Shown: positions 1 through 8,318, numbered from the stretch's first letter. The stretch is DNA of 63,074 bases from an uncultured Alphaproteobacteria bacterium (GCA_902607435.1 CACLJX010000011.1:1-63074), one strand, 5' to 3'. Numbers and translations: made by a program. Notes: generated by a model from the letters alone, not told the origin.

Positions 1-391
1 TATTGAGTTCTGGTAAAAAACCATAATCTACATCCAATACATTAACATCTTGTATTTTTAATTCATCAACAACATCTACTACCCATTCTTTTCCAAAATT
101 CTCCCAAGCCAGAACATCTACACCCCTTTGACCTAATAAATTCCACAAAGAAGCTTCTAAAGCTCCTGTATTTGAGCCTGGCATGATACATACTTTATAA
201 TCCCTTGGAAGTTTTAATATGACTTTTGATTTATCTATGACTTCTTGTAATTTATTTTTACATTCAAGAGATCTATGTGATCTAGACACTAATGATGATT
301 TTAGATTTAATATTGACCATCCTGGTCTTTTAGCTGTTGGACCACTTGAAAAATTAGGGTTAGAGGGCTGCTTACTTGGTTTATTAATCAT
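1..391 (-). CDS. serC: phosphoserine aminotransferase, N-terminal part (gene runs off the window)
   Basis: The leftward reading frame opens at the ATG at 389-391 and is open to base 1, giving about 130 residues. It is the N-terminus of the alphaproteobacterial long form of SerC: the opening NPNFSSGPTAKRPGW and the following SRSHRSLE are characteristic, as is MPGSNTGALEASLWNLLG. The family is a PLP enzyme that makes 3-phosphoserine from 3-phosphohydroxypyruvate in serine synthesis. The PLP lysine would lie outside the window. It starts 5 bases after the DUF1015 gene stop, so the two are probably co-transcribed. Identity is from recalled family sequence; no truncation is seen in the visible part. 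Confidence 0.88.
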   Translation of the reverse strand, partial: MINKPSKQPSNPNFSSGPTAKRPGWSILNLKSSLVSRSHRSLECKNKLQEVIDKSKVILKLPRDYKVCIMPGSNTGALEASLWNLLGQRGVDVLAWENFGKEWVVDVVDELKIQDVNVLDVDYGFLPELN

Positions 392-396
392 TATAA

Positions 397-1593
397 TTAT
401 TGATTAAACTCATAAACTACTAGTCCATCCAGAGGTTTTGGGTCAAACCAAGTTGTCTTTGGTGGCATAGTTAAATTTTGATTAGCAACTTTTATAACAT
501 CATCAATATGGGTTGGAAATAAAGAAAAAGCAACACTATCAGGGTTATCATTAACTTTTTTTTCAAGAGCTTCAAGTCCATGACAACCTGCAATAAATCT
601 TATTCTTTTATCATTATTTACATCTTGAATACCTAAAATTGGTTTTAAACAATATTCATTTAAAATATTAATATCTAAATTAGATAATATATTGTTATCT
701 AATAATTCTTTTTTCTTAAAGTTTACAGAATACCATTGGTTATGATGATACATTCCAAACTCTTTTATCTTTTTAGGTCTAAAAGGAGTTGATTGTTTTT
801 TGCAATAGAACAAATCTTCTATTTTTTTAATAAATTCACTAACAGATAATCCATTTAAATCTTTTATTACTCTGTTGTAATCAAAAATTTTAGATTGACT
901 TTTTGGGAAAGCTGCTATCATAAAGTAATTAAACGATTCATTTATTTGTGATATTTTTTTCATAGCACCCATGCGATGGTGACCGTCGGCAATATAGAGT
1001 GAATTAATATTATTTATACCTCTTAACAATTGTTTTACTTGTTCAGGATTTTGTATACACCATAGAGTGTGATGGGATTTATCAAAAGATTCAAAGTCAT
1101 ACTCAGGAGAATTTTTAGTTAAATCATTTATAAAACTATCTAAACTATTTTCATCTATGTAAGATACATAAATTGGCCCTATCTGAGTTTCAATATTGAG
1201 CATTTGGTCTGCCCTTTCATTAAGTCTACTTTCATAAGTTAATTCATGACCCTTAATCCTATTGTTTAAAAAATCTTTGATATTTGCTACTGCTAGAAAT
1301 CCTGTCTGAATATGATTAATAAATTTTATTTGATATATATAGAAACATACTACATCATCTTGTTTGACAATATTATTATTTTTCATATCATCAAAGTGAT
1401 CTTTTGCAGCTTTTAATGTATCTGTTTCTTTTAATTGACCAACAGGATTTAAAATTTTTAAATAATTCCAATAATATTTTTCATGAATATCAATTAAATG
1501 TTGTTCATTTAGATGATCAGTAGAAGGTGCAATTAAATTTTTTGCTTCTTCGTTGAATGGCCTGGTCCCTTTAAATGGTTTAATATCAATCAT
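397..1593 (-). CDS. DUF1015 family protein
   Basis: A 398-residue cytosolic protein of the DUF1015 family. It begins with IKPFKGTRPF, the usual DUF1015 opening (the protein starts by describing a KPF/RP segment), and carries the family hallmark ADGHHRMGA near residue 201. No membrane segment or signal peptide is visible. The biochemical function of the family is not established, but it recurs beside serine-biosynthesis genes, and here it sits 5 bases upstream of serC in the same direction. A role linked to serine metabolism is inference. On the coding strand an AGGAGA stretch lies about 30 bases before the ATG, too far for a normal ribosome site. Confidence 0.85.
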   Translation of the reverse strand: MIDIKPFKGTRPFNEEAKNLIAPSTDHLNEQHLIDIHEKYYWNYLKILNPVGQLKETDTLKAAKDHFDDMKNNNIVKQDDVVCFYIYQIKFINHIQTGFLAVANIKDFLNNRIKGHELTYESRLNERADQMLNIETQIGPIYVSYIDENSLDSFINDLTKNSPEYDFESFDKSHHTLWCIQNPEQVKQLLRGINNINSLYIADGHHRMGAMKKISQINESFNYFMIAAFPKSQSKIFDYNRVIKDLNGLSVSEFIKKIEDLFYCKKQSTPFRPKKIKEFGMYHHNQWYSVNFKKKELLDNNILSNLDINILNEYCLKPILGIQDVNNDKRIRFIAGCHGLEALEKKVNDNPDSVAFSLFPTHIDDVIKVANQNLTMPPKTTWFDPKPLDGLVVYEFNQ

Positions 1594-1693
1594 GTAATTA
1601 TTAATATCTGTTTTCCACTATTTCTCCTGTATTAAGAAAATTCAAAAAAACTAAATAAAAAAAAATACAAATAATTACATACAAAATTTCAAG

Positions 1694-3058
1694 CTATGCA
1701 ACATTTGGTAAATCAGCTAGAGCTTTATTAACATTTTCTTCTTCAAATACATCTTCGGCAAGTTTGTTTTCAAAATAATCAGAGTATGCTGTCATGTCAA
1801 AATGACCGTGACCACAAAGATTAAATAGAATAGTTTTAGATTCACCTTTTTCTTTACAATCTAGAGCAGCATCCATAGCTCCTTTTACTGCATGGTTAGC
1901 TTCAGGGGCAGGAATAATACCTTCTTGGTTTCCAAAAGTAACCCCTGCTTCAAAGCACTCTTTTTGACCATAAGCTTTTGCTCTCATTAATCCTAGTTCA
2001 TATAAATGACTTAAGTGGTATGACATCCCATGATATCTTAATCCTCCAGAATGATTTGCTGGTGGTAAAAAATCAGAACCCAAAGTGTGCATTTTAATCA
2101 AAGGAGTCATCTTTGCCATATCTCCATGATCATAGGCATATTTTCCTTTAGTAAAAGAAGGACATGATAATGGTTCGCAACCAATAATATCAATTTTTTT
2201 ACCTCCTCGGAGTTGCTGACCTAAAAATGGAAACATGAGGCCAGATAAGTTACTTCCACCTCCTGTACAACCAACAATGATATCAGGATAGTCATCTGCT
2301 TGTTCCATTTGCAAAATAGCTTCATTTCCATTGATAGTTTGATGCATTAATACATGACCTAAAACACTACCCAATGAATATTTAGCATTACCTCCACTTT
2401 TGACAACAGCTTCAATGGCATCCGAAATTGCTATTCCAAGACTACCAGGATTATTTGGATTTTCTTCTAAAAGTTTTTTTCCAAAGTCAGTCAAAGAAGA
2501 AGGGCTTGGATGACATTTTGCACCAAATGATTGCATCATTAATTTTCTATATGGTTTTTGATCAAAGCTAACTTTGACCATAAAAACTTCAATTTCTATG
2601 CCAAACATTTGACCAGCAAATGCCAAAGAACTTCCCCATTGACCTGCTCCAGTTTCAGTATATATTTTTTTTACACCCTCTTCTTTATTAAAAAAAGCTT
2701 GAGGTACAGCAGTATTAGGCTTGTGACTTCCTGTAGGACTTACACCTTCATATTTGTAATAAATTTTTGCTGGAGTATCCAAATATTTTTCTAATCTTCT
2801 TGCTCTATATAAAGGAGAAGGTCTCCATTGCTTGTAAATTTCCCTTACAGGTTCAGGTATCTCTATTTCTCTTTCTGTTGAAACTTCTTGTAATATTAAG
2901 CCCATTGGGAATAAAGGGGCAAAATCATCTGGTCCAGCAGGTTGTTTTGTACCTGGATGTAATGGTGGTGGGGGTGGACTCGGTAAATCAGCATTTATAT
3001 TATACCAAGTTTTAGGTAATTTATTTTCTTCTAATATATATTTTATTGAATCTGTCAT
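1694..3058 (-). CDS. trpB2: TrpB2-type tryptophan synthase beta-like protein
   Basis: A 454-residue PLP enzyme of the TrpB2 branch. The PLP lysine is K113 in the SHKPNTA motif, and the phosphate-binding glycine loop GCTGGGSN appears near residue 260. The longer N-terminus with the PLHPGT segment and a C-terminus with CGHGHFDM are typical of TrpB2 rather than the TrpB that pairs with TrpA. The family condenses indole with serine. It stands alone here: no trpA is adjacent, and the trpE-G-D-C genes lie about 48 kb away. It is divergent from the sulfurtransferase, with a 44-base gap. An indole-salvage role is inferred. Confidence 0.9.
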   Translation of the reverse strand: MTDSIKYILEENKLPKTWYNINADLPSPPPPPLHPGTKQPAGPDDFAPLFPMGLILQEVSTEREIEIPEPVREIYKQWRPSPLYRARRLEKYLDTPAKIYYKYEGVSPTGSHKPNTAVPQAFFNKEEGVKKIYTETGAGQWGSSLAFAGQMFGIEIEVFMVKVSFDQKPYRKLMMQSFGAKCHPSPSSLTDFGKKLLEENPNNPGSLGIAISDAIEAVVKSGGNAKYSLGSVLGHVLMHQTINGNEAILQMEQADDYPDIIVGCTGGGSNLSGLMFPFLGQQLRGGKKIDIIGCEPLSCPSFTKGKYAYDHGDMAKMTPLIKMHTLGSDFLPPANHSGGLRYHGMSYHLSHLYELGLMRAKAYGQKECFEAGVTFGNQEGIIPAPEANHAVKGAMDAALDCKEKGESKTILFNLCGHGHFDMTAYSDYFENKLAEDVFEEENVNKALADLPNVA

Positions 3059-3102
3059 AATGATAAGGATACTGACGTAATATTAAAAATAAATCAACTA
3101 AA

Positions 3103-3933
3103 ATGAGTGAGTTAGTAAGTACAAATTGGGTTTATAAAAACCTCAATAATAAAAAATTGGTGATTTTAGATTGTTCCTGGCATTTACCTTCAGAGAAAAG
3201 AAATGCATTAAAAGATTATCAAAATTCTCATATAAAAAAATCCCTTTTTTTTGATATTGACAAAATTGCTAATAAAAAATTGAACCCCCCCCATATGGCA
3301 CCACGTCCAAGATTTTTTGAAAAGAAAATGCAACTATTTGGAGTAAATTCAAGTTCTATAGTAGTTGTTTATGATACTATAGGTATTTTTAGTTCTGCTA
3401 GAGTTTGGTGGTTATTTAAATACTTTGGTCATGATAAAGTTTTTGTAATGAATGGGGGTTTATTGAAATGGAAAAAAGAAAAAAAACCCACTACAGAAAT
3501 AATTATTAAACCTAAAAAAGGTAATTTTAAAAGTAAATTAAATAATACATTAAAAGTAAATTATAAATTTGTATTAAAGAATATAAACAATAAAAAATTT
3601 ATTATTCTTGATGCTAGAAATAAAAAAAGATTCCATGGAGAAATAAATGAACCTCGACCTAAATTGCGATCAGGGCATATTCCAAAAAGTAAAAATTTAT
3701 TTTGGGGTAATTTAATTTCAAATCACGGAACTATATTACCAAGAAATAAAATAATTAAAAAATTAAATCTTTATAATCTTAATAAGAAAAAAGTTATTAC
3801 ATCTTGTGGTAGCGGTGTTACTGCTTGTATTTTATCTTTAGCACTGTTACATTGTAAAAATATTCATTCTCAAGTTTATGATGGATCTTGGGCTGAATGG
3901 GGACTAAATTCTAAACTACCAATAGAAAAATGA
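3103..3933 (+). CDS. sseA: 3-mercaptopyruvate / thiosulfate sulfurtransferase
   Basis: A 276-residue tandem-rhodanese protein. The first, inactive domain spans roughly residues 1-125 and the second, catalytic domain 160-276. The active-site loop is CGSGVT with the nucleophile C235; this CGSGVT loop is the mercaptopyruvate-sulfurtransferase form, so transfer of sulfur from 3-mercaptopyruvate is more likely than from thiosulfate. No signal peptide is seen, so it is cytosolic. A run of eight C (3285-3292) lies in codons for N-P-P near residue 61 without breaking the frame. Its stop overlaps a tiny downstream ORF by ATGA. Confidence 0.88.
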   Translation: MSELVSTNWVYKNLNNKKLVILDCSWHLPSEKRNALKDYQNSHIKKSLFFDIDKIANKKLNPPHMAPRPRFFEKKMQLFGVNSSSIVVVYDTIGIFSSARVWWLFKYFGHDKVFVMNGGLLKWKKEKKPTTEIIIKPKKGNFKSKLNNTLKVNYKFVLKNINNKKFIILDARNKKRFHGEINEPRPKLRSGHIPKSKNLFWGNLISNHGTILPRNKIIKKLNLYNLNKKKVITSCGSGVTACILSLALLHCKNIHSQVYDGSWAEWGLNSKLPIEK

Positions 3934-4016
3934 AATTTTTTAATTTTGGAAATGTAACAATAATTATAGCTATATTATTAATACTATATGCTTTTATTAG
4001 TTATTTTGTACATTAG
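3930..4016 (+). CDS. possible 28-residue membrane microprotein
   Basis: An ATG at 3930-3932 overlaps the sseA stop in the ATGA arrangement typical of translational coupling. The frame runs 28 codons to TAG at 4014-4016. After a short polar start (MKFFNFGN) nearly the whole product is a hydrophobic helix (VTIIIAILLILYAFISYF). Its 3' end overlaps the convergent EamA gene by about 20 bases. The coupling and the hydrophobic pattern support a real small gene, but AT-rich DNA easily yields Ile/Leu-rich chance ORFs. Confidence 0.3.
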   Translation: MKFFNFGNVTIIIAILLILYAFISYFVH

Positions 4017-4902
4017 TAGTTTTTTGACCTAAAAAAGTTCCAATCAATACAAATATTAAACCTATAATTACATTAATAGAAATTGTTTCTCTTAAAAAAA
4101 CAAAACCCCAAAAAATTGCAAAACCAGGTATTAAATAAGCAACATAAGATAAAAAAATTGGCCCTGCTTTTGCTATAATATGAAAACGTAATAGAAAAGC
4201 TATAGCGGTTGGGAATACGCCTAAATATACTAATGCAATTAATGATTTATTTGAAGGTAAAGAAAATTTATATAATTCAACATAAACCATAAAAGGAATT
4301 GAAATAATAGCAGCGCTAATTGTGACAAAAGTCGTAATAGTAATGATATTAATATCTTTAATCCTATAAGCTAAAACAGAAGATATTACGTAACCTAAAG
4401 CTGCTAAAATAACTGCTAATTTTGGAAGAAGTAATAAATAATCGTTTACAAATAAACCTAGAAGCGAATCTAAGCCAAAAATAAAAATAACACCTACAAA
4501 TCCAATTAATATAGCAATTAATTTGTTAAAAGAAAATTTGTGATCTTTGGTTGAAAAATGTGAAATAACCAATGCAAAAATTGGAGCAATTGATAACAAC
4601 AAACCCGCGGTATTCGACTGAATATAAATCTCAGACCAACTAATTAAAAAAAAGGGAATAAAATTACCTATAAATCCAATTAAAAAAAAATAAAATAGAA
4701 TTTTAATATTAGGATTAAATTTCAATTTTTTGTATTTATAAAAAATATATAAAAAAAAGGCTCCAATTATTAATCTTATTGAAGCAACTGTAACTGGATT
4801 TGTATTTTCAACACTAATTTTGATGGCTAAAAATGCAGAACCCCAAATAGCACTTAAAACAATTAATAAGAAAAAATTGTTAGATAAAATATTATTTTTC
4901 AA
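3997..4902 (-). CDS. EamA/DMT-superfamily transporter (putative metabolite exporter)
   Basis: A 301-residue integral membrane protein with about ten hydrophobic segments and two EamA repeats. The first has the repeat signature IWGSAFLAIKIS near residues 20-31, and the second ends near LRETISINVIIGLIFVLIGTFLG. The family includes amino-acid and metabolite exporters such as RhaT/YdcZ relatives; the substrate cannot be read from sequence. The gene follows the small 99-residue ORF by 6 bases, so the two are likely co-transcribed leftward. It is one of three EamA genes in the window. Confidence 0.8.
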   Translation of the reverse strand: MKNNILSNNFFLLIVLSAIWGSAFLAIKISVENTNPVTVASIRLIIGAFFLYIFYKYKKLKFNPNIKILFYFFLIGFIGNFIPFFLISWSEIYIQSNTAGLLLSIAPIFALVISHFSTKDHKFSFNKLIAILIGFVGVIFIFGLDSLLGLFVNDYLLLLPKLAVILAALGYVISSVLAYRIKDINIITITTFVTISAAIISIPFMVYVELYKFSLPSNKSLIALVYLGVFPTAIAFLLRFHIIAKAGPIFLSYVAYLIPGFAIFWGFVFLRETISINVIIGLIFVLIGTFLGQKTTNVQNN

Positions 4903-4908
4903 AAAAAA

Positions 4909-5208
4909 TTATCTTTTATTCTTTGGTGTAGGTAGAGGAATTTTCTCATATGGCTTCATAAATTCATCTCTTTCACCTTCCCATAAATAATTAGCATAAT
5001 CAAAATCAGTTATCATTCTATCAGAGCGTTCAAAAGTTAATCCATATTTACGACAGTAACTTGCTATTTCTTCAGCATTCCCTACTGGTAATTCATAAAC
5101 AGTCCATTTCCTTGAACTTCTATCAAACTTGAAGCCATTTTTTTTGAACCATTCCCGATGATAATATGAATCTCTGCCAAAAGCAGAAAAAGTAATTTTC
5201 TTTGTCAT
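4909..5208 (-). CDS. small conserved-looking protein of unknown function
   Basis: A 99-residue, lysine/arginine-rich soluble protein with no membrane segment. The middle part (roughly residues 18-40) has a K-x-x-G-F-K-F-D-x-x-x-R-K-W pattern, followed by a helical segment with EEIASYCRKYGL. This faintly resembles small domains of the HARP or DUF5710 type, in which a residue is compared with a K/R-x-W strand, but the match is only by eye. It is 6 bases upstream of the EamA gene in the same direction. Balanced amino-acid usage, including four Trp, argues for a real gene. Confidence 0.6.
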   Translation of the reverse strand: MTKKITFSAFGRDSYYHREWFKKNGFKFDRSSRKWTVYELPVGNAEEIASYCRKYGLTFERSDRMITDFDYANYLWEGERDEFMKPYEKIPLPTPKNKR

Positions 5209-5282
5209 ATAGATCCTTGAAAAAAGGTCTTATATAATAAATTCATTTATTAACAATTTAAATTTTTCATTTTGATATTATT

Positions 5283-5296
5283 AGATATTAATATCT
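5283..5296. promoter_or_regulatory. palindrome cluster before the rhodanese gene
   Basis: AGATATTAATATCT (5283-5296) is a perfect 14-bp palindrome, flanked by GATATTA to the left and AATATC to the right. The 135-base gap 5209-5343 also holds a TATAAT at 5233-5238. It may be an operator or promoter for the divergent pair, but AT-rich palindromes are common by chance here. Confidence 0.35.
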
Positions 5297-5343
5297 TTAA
5301 TTACTGGAATAATATCTCTTTAACATATAAACTAAATTAACCT

Positions 5344-5676
5344 ATGCCTATCTATAAAAGCAGTGAAATAACGGTACATGAGCTCAACAAATTGAGAGAG
5401 TACAATAAAAAAATTCAAATTCTTGATGTTAGAGAAGATACAGAGAGGGATCATGCTTCTATAAAAGGTTCAATACATATTAAATTAGGAGAAATTGCTA
5501 ATAGACATATAGAGCTAGATAAAGAAAAAAATATTTTTGTGATGTGTCACACTGGAACTAGAAGTCAAGCAGTCGTAAAATGGCTTAAATCCCAAGGATA
5601 TAATCATAGTGTAAATGTACTAGGTGGTATTGATGCTTGGGCAGCTTTAATAGATCGAACTATAAGAAGATATTAA
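5344..5676 (+). CDS. single-domain rhodanese-like protein
   Basis: A 110-residue rhodanese of the GlpE/PspE size class. The domain covers the entire protein: ILDVREDTERDHASIKGS forms the first core strand and the CH2A-type region, and the active-site loop CHTGTRS places the nucleophilic cysteine at C68, with the usual arginine. A GGIDAW segment closes the fold. It may act in thiosulfate sulfurtransfer or persulfide relay in the cytosol. The preceding 135-base intergenic stretch contains palindromic AT-rich repeats. The stop overlaps the convergent small membrane ORF. Confidence 0.85.
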   Translation: MPIYKSSEITVHELNKLREYNKKIQILDVREDTERDHASIKGSIHIKLGEIANRHIELDKEKNIFVMCHTGTRSQAVVKWLKSQGYNHSVNVLGGIDAWAALIDRTIRRY

Positions 5677-5864
5677 ACTAAACTTTCAATATAAAGCCCA
5701 ATAAAAACAAGAATAATTGAACAAATAAATAGAACTATTCGTATAATAATTTCAATAAATAAATTTATTTTGAGGTATTTTTTTATAGAAATTTTATACA
5801 AAGGATTACTGACACTGATAGAAAGTAAGATTATGCCAATTATTATTGTAGACCAATAAAACAT
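5673..5864 (-). CDS. small hypothetical membrane protein
   Basis: From the ATG at 5862-5864 this frame encodes 63 residues beginning MFYWSTIIIG, with two hydrophobic stretches (about 5-20 and 37-60) separated by a basic loop. An upstream ATG at 5925-5927 would add 21 residues but would overlap the divergent nitroreductase start, so the shorter form is preferred. It shares its final bases with the convergent rhodanese gene. No family is recognised. The two-helix pattern is plausible for a gene, but composition alone could produce it. Confidence 0.4.
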   Translation of the reverse strand: MFYWSTIIIGIILLSISVSNPLYKISIKKYLKINLFIEIIIRIVLFICSIILVFIGLYIESLV

Positions 5865-5897
5865 TTTATTTTTTTTTATTCTTGTTAAAATAAAATC

Positions 5898-6563
5898 ATG
5901 AAATTTGAAACAACTAAATTTAAACATAACGTAATACCAATCAAAGATATAAGAAAGAGATCAAAAGATTTTTACAATTTAATAAAAAAAAGACGAAGTA
6001 TAAGAGAATTTAATTCTCAAGACCTTGACGACAATATAATTAAAAATGCAATTTTAGCTGCAGGAACAGCGCCAAATGGAGCTAATTTGCAACCCTGGCA
6101 TTTTGTTATAATTAAAAATAAAAAGATTAAAAAAAAAATAAGAAAAGCTGCTGAAAAAGAAGAGTTTAAGTTTTATAATAAAACAGCTCCAAAAGAATGG
6201 TTAAATGCTCTTAAACCATTGGGGACAAATGAAAACAAAATATTTTTAGAGGAAGCTCCTATATTAATAGCTGTATTTGAGAAAAAATTTACAATAAAAA
6301 GAAAAATTAAAATAAAAAATTACTATGTAAAAGAATCAGTTGGTATTGCTACTGGCATTTTAATTTCATGTTTGCATTATGCAGGATTATGTATGTTAAC
6401 ACACACACCTAGCCCTATGTCTTTTTTGAATAAAATATTAAACAGACCTACAAACGAGAAACCTTTTCTACTACTAGTAGTAGGTTTTCCTAAATTAAAT
6501 TGCAATATACCAAAATTTGCAACACAAAAAAAATCAATTAATCAGATATCTAGCTGGATTTAA
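5898..6563 (+). CDS. nitroreductase-family flavoprotein
   Basis: A 221-residue FMN-dependent nitroreductase-fold protein. The N-terminal flavin-phosphate motif KKRRSIREFN lies near residue 30 and the APNGANLQPWHFVII segment near residues 57-71; both are hallmarks of the family. The C-terminal part, with LHYAGLCMLTHTPSPM, resembles the iodotyrosine-deiodinase/BluB-like branch more than classical NfsA/NfsB, but the physiological substrate is unknown. Its last 14 bases overlap the convergent phosphoribosyltransferase gene. Confidence 0.82.
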   Translation: MKFETTKFKHNVIPIKDIRKRSKDFYNLIKKRRSIREFNSQDLDDNIIKNAILAAGTAPNGANLQPWHFVIIKNKKIKKKIRKAAEKEEFKFYNKTAPKEWLNALKPLGTNENKIFLEEAPILIAVFEKKFTIKRKIKIKNYYVKESVGIATGILISCLHYAGLCMLTHTPSPMSFLNKILNRPTNEKPFLLLVVGFPKLNCNIPKFATQKKSINQISSWI

Positions 6564-7071
6564 ATTTATTTTTTAAATCTTTAATATCTAAATCTTCATA
6601 CTTTTCAAAAGGCATATGTATCCATGGAGAGTCTTTAAGATAATCTATGTAGTAATCTGGCTTAAAAGAGGAAGCTGCTTTATAAAACAATACTGCTGTT
6701 CTAACTTGTTCATCTAAATAAAAACCATAAAAATGTTGCAACCAATCAATACTTTTTTTAAGAGTAATTCCGGAGTCGGCCAAATCATCAACAAGTAAAA
6801 CTTTTGAACCTATATTAGGAGAAGTTTTAGCTAAATCTCTTGAAAAAGTTATCGCTCCTCTTTGATTTTTTATTCCATCACCTCTATATGATTCAACAGA
6901 AAGTATAGCTAAAGGTAAATTAAATATTCTAGCAAAAACATCTCCTACTCTCATGCCTCCTTTAGCAATACAAACAACTTGATTAAATTCCCAACCATCA
7001 TCATAAACTTTAACTGCAAGTTCTTCAGTTTTTTTATGATACTCTTCCCACGAAATATGTAAATCTGCCAT
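6550..7071 (-). CDS. purine-type phosphoribosyltransferase (COG2236-like)
   Basis: A 173-residue type I phosphoribosyltransferase. The PRPP-binding motif VLLVDDLADSGITL is near residues 91-104 and the preceding PP loop region is CIAKGGMRVGD near residue 36. The overall pattern (start HISWEEY, then LPLAILSVESYRG) matches the COG2236 proteins annotated as xanthine or hypoxanthine phosphoribosyltransferases. It would convert a purine base plus PRPP to a nucleotide in the cytosol. It is the last gene of the leftward purine operon, following the binding-protein gene and its hairpin, which supports a role in purine salvage. Confidence 0.8.
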   Translation of the reverse strand: MADLHISWEEYHKKTEELAVKVYDDGWEFNQVVCIAKGGMRVGDVFARIFNLPLAILSVESYRGDGIKNQRGAITFSRDLAKTSPNIGSKVLLVDDLADSGITLKKSIDWLQHFYGFYLDEQVRTAVLFYKAASSFKPDYYIDYLKDSPWIHMPFEKYEDLDIKDLKNKFKSS

Positions 7072-7107
7072 ATAACTTCACCTAACTAGTTAATATAAAT
7101 TTGAAAT

Positions 7108-7131
7108 AACCCCCTATATATTTAGGGGGTT
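7108..7131 (-). terminator. strong GC stem-loop after the binding-protein gene
   Basis: AACCCCCTA (7108-7116) and TAGGGGGTT (7123-7131) form a perfect 9-bp stem with a 6-base loop, with five consecutive G:C pairs in otherwise AT-rich DNA. It begins about 15 bases after the stop of the solute-binding-protein gene, read leftward, and precedes the phosphoribosyltransferase gene by about 37 bases. The T-tract after the stem on the leftward strand is short, so it may be a partial terminator or a 3'-end stabiliser that raises binding-protein mRNA. Confidence 0.7.
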
Positions 7132-7145
7132 AAAATTAAATAAAA

Positions 7146-8222
7146 TTATTGTGGTAGTTCGTCGTCTATACCTTGAACATAAAAACCCATACCAGCTAGC
7201 ATGCCGTCATCGGCATTTTGTCCTTCAGGGACAACTAGCTCACCTGCCTGATTATAAATAGGTCCTTCAAATGAATGAAGTGTTCCGTCCTTAATTGCTA
7301 TCTCCATATTAATAGCTTCTTGAATTAATTCAGGAGACATAAGCTTTGAATTATAAGGAGACATAACAACCATGCCTTCAGCCATACCATGCCATGTGTC
7401 TGTTGAAGACCAAGTACCATCAACTACTGCCTGTGCTCTTGCAGCATAATAAGGTCCCCATATATCCTCAATTGCAGTTAAATGAGCATTAGGACAAAAT
7501 GCCTCTTGGTTTGAAGCTTGTCCAAAAGCTAATACACCTGCTTTTTCTGCAGCTTGACAAGGAGCAAATGTGTCTGTGTGTTGAACGATTATGTCTGCAC
7601 CTTGATTAATCAAAGTATTAGCAGCATCAGCTTCCTTACCAGGATCATACCAAGTAAAAGCCCAAATAACTTTTATTTTAATATCTGGATTAACTTTAGC
7701 TGCTGCTAAATAAAACGCATTTATACCTCTAACTACTTCTGGGATTGGAAATGAAGCGATGTATCCAACTGTACCAGTTTTTGACATATGACCTGCAATA
7801 TGACCAATTATGGTACGACCTTCATAAAATCTAGCTGAATAAGTAGATACATTGTCAGCTCTTTTATAACCAGTAGCGTGCTCAAACATAACATTTGGAA
7901 ATTCATTAGCAACTTCAAGGGTTTGATCCATGTAATTAAAAGAAGTTGTGAATATTAAATCATGACCAGAAGATGCTAGTTTTCTAATAGCTCTCACAGC
8001 ATCAGCATTCTCAGGTACACCTTCAATATAGGTAGATGTTACTGCATCACCTAATTGGCTTTCCATGTGTTTTCTTCCTACATCATGCATATAAGTCCAT
8101 CCATGATCACCCGGAGGGCCAATATATATAAATCCTACTTTTTTTGGCCCTGCATACGCAGTACTGAAAGTTAAACCAATAAAAGAAATGATTATAGTAA
8201 AATATTTAAATAATTTAATCAC
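7146..8222 (-). CDS. BMP-family ABC transporter substrate-binding protein (purine uptake)
   Basis: A 358-residue periplasmic binding protein of the BMP/PnrA-like family. It starts with GTG at 8220-8222 behind a good GAGGT ribosome site. Residues 1-24 form a signal peptide ending TAYA before GPKKVGFIYIG; there is no lipobox cysteine. The PGDHGWTYMHD segment near residue 38 and GADIIVQHTDT near residue 205 are typical of the family, which binds nucleosides or related compounds. It lies at the distal end of the transporter genes, 96 bases after the permease, within a purine catabolic operon. Purine base, nucleoside or ureide as substrate is inference from context. Confidence 0.88.
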   Translation of the reverse strand: MIKLFKYFTIIISFIGLTFSTAYAGPKKVGFIYIGPPGDHGWTYMHDVGRKHMESQLGDAVTSTYIEGVPENADAVRAIRKLASSGHDLIFTTSFNYMDQTLEVANEFPNVMFEHATGYKRADNVSTYSARFYEGRTIIGHIAGHMSKTGTVGYIASFPIPEVVRGINAFYLAAAKVNPDIKIKVIWAFTWYDPGKEADAANTLINQGADIIVQHTDTFAPCQAAEKAGVLAFGQASNQEAFCPNAHLTAIEDIWGPYYAARAQAVVDGTWSSTDTWHGMAEGMVVMSPYNSKLMSPELIQEAINMEIAIKDGTLHSFEGPIYNQAGELVVPEGQNADDGMLAGMGFYVQGIDDELPQ

Positions 8223-8318
8223 TTTAACCTCACCTGTTAAAAATAAATAGTATTCAACATTGTTTTTATCTTAGACACAACGATTCTAAATATAAATTTA
8301 TATTATTAAGTGGATATT

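Noticed and set aside
1594-1693. Five-codon GTG mini-ORF (after AGGAGA) before the DUF1015 gene
   Set aside because: Too short to support; it could simply be a misplaced ribosome site in a spacer.
5865-5927. Longer start for the small membrane ORF at 5673
   Set aside because: It would overlap the divergent nitroreductase start; the shorter ATG gives a cleaner membrane protein.
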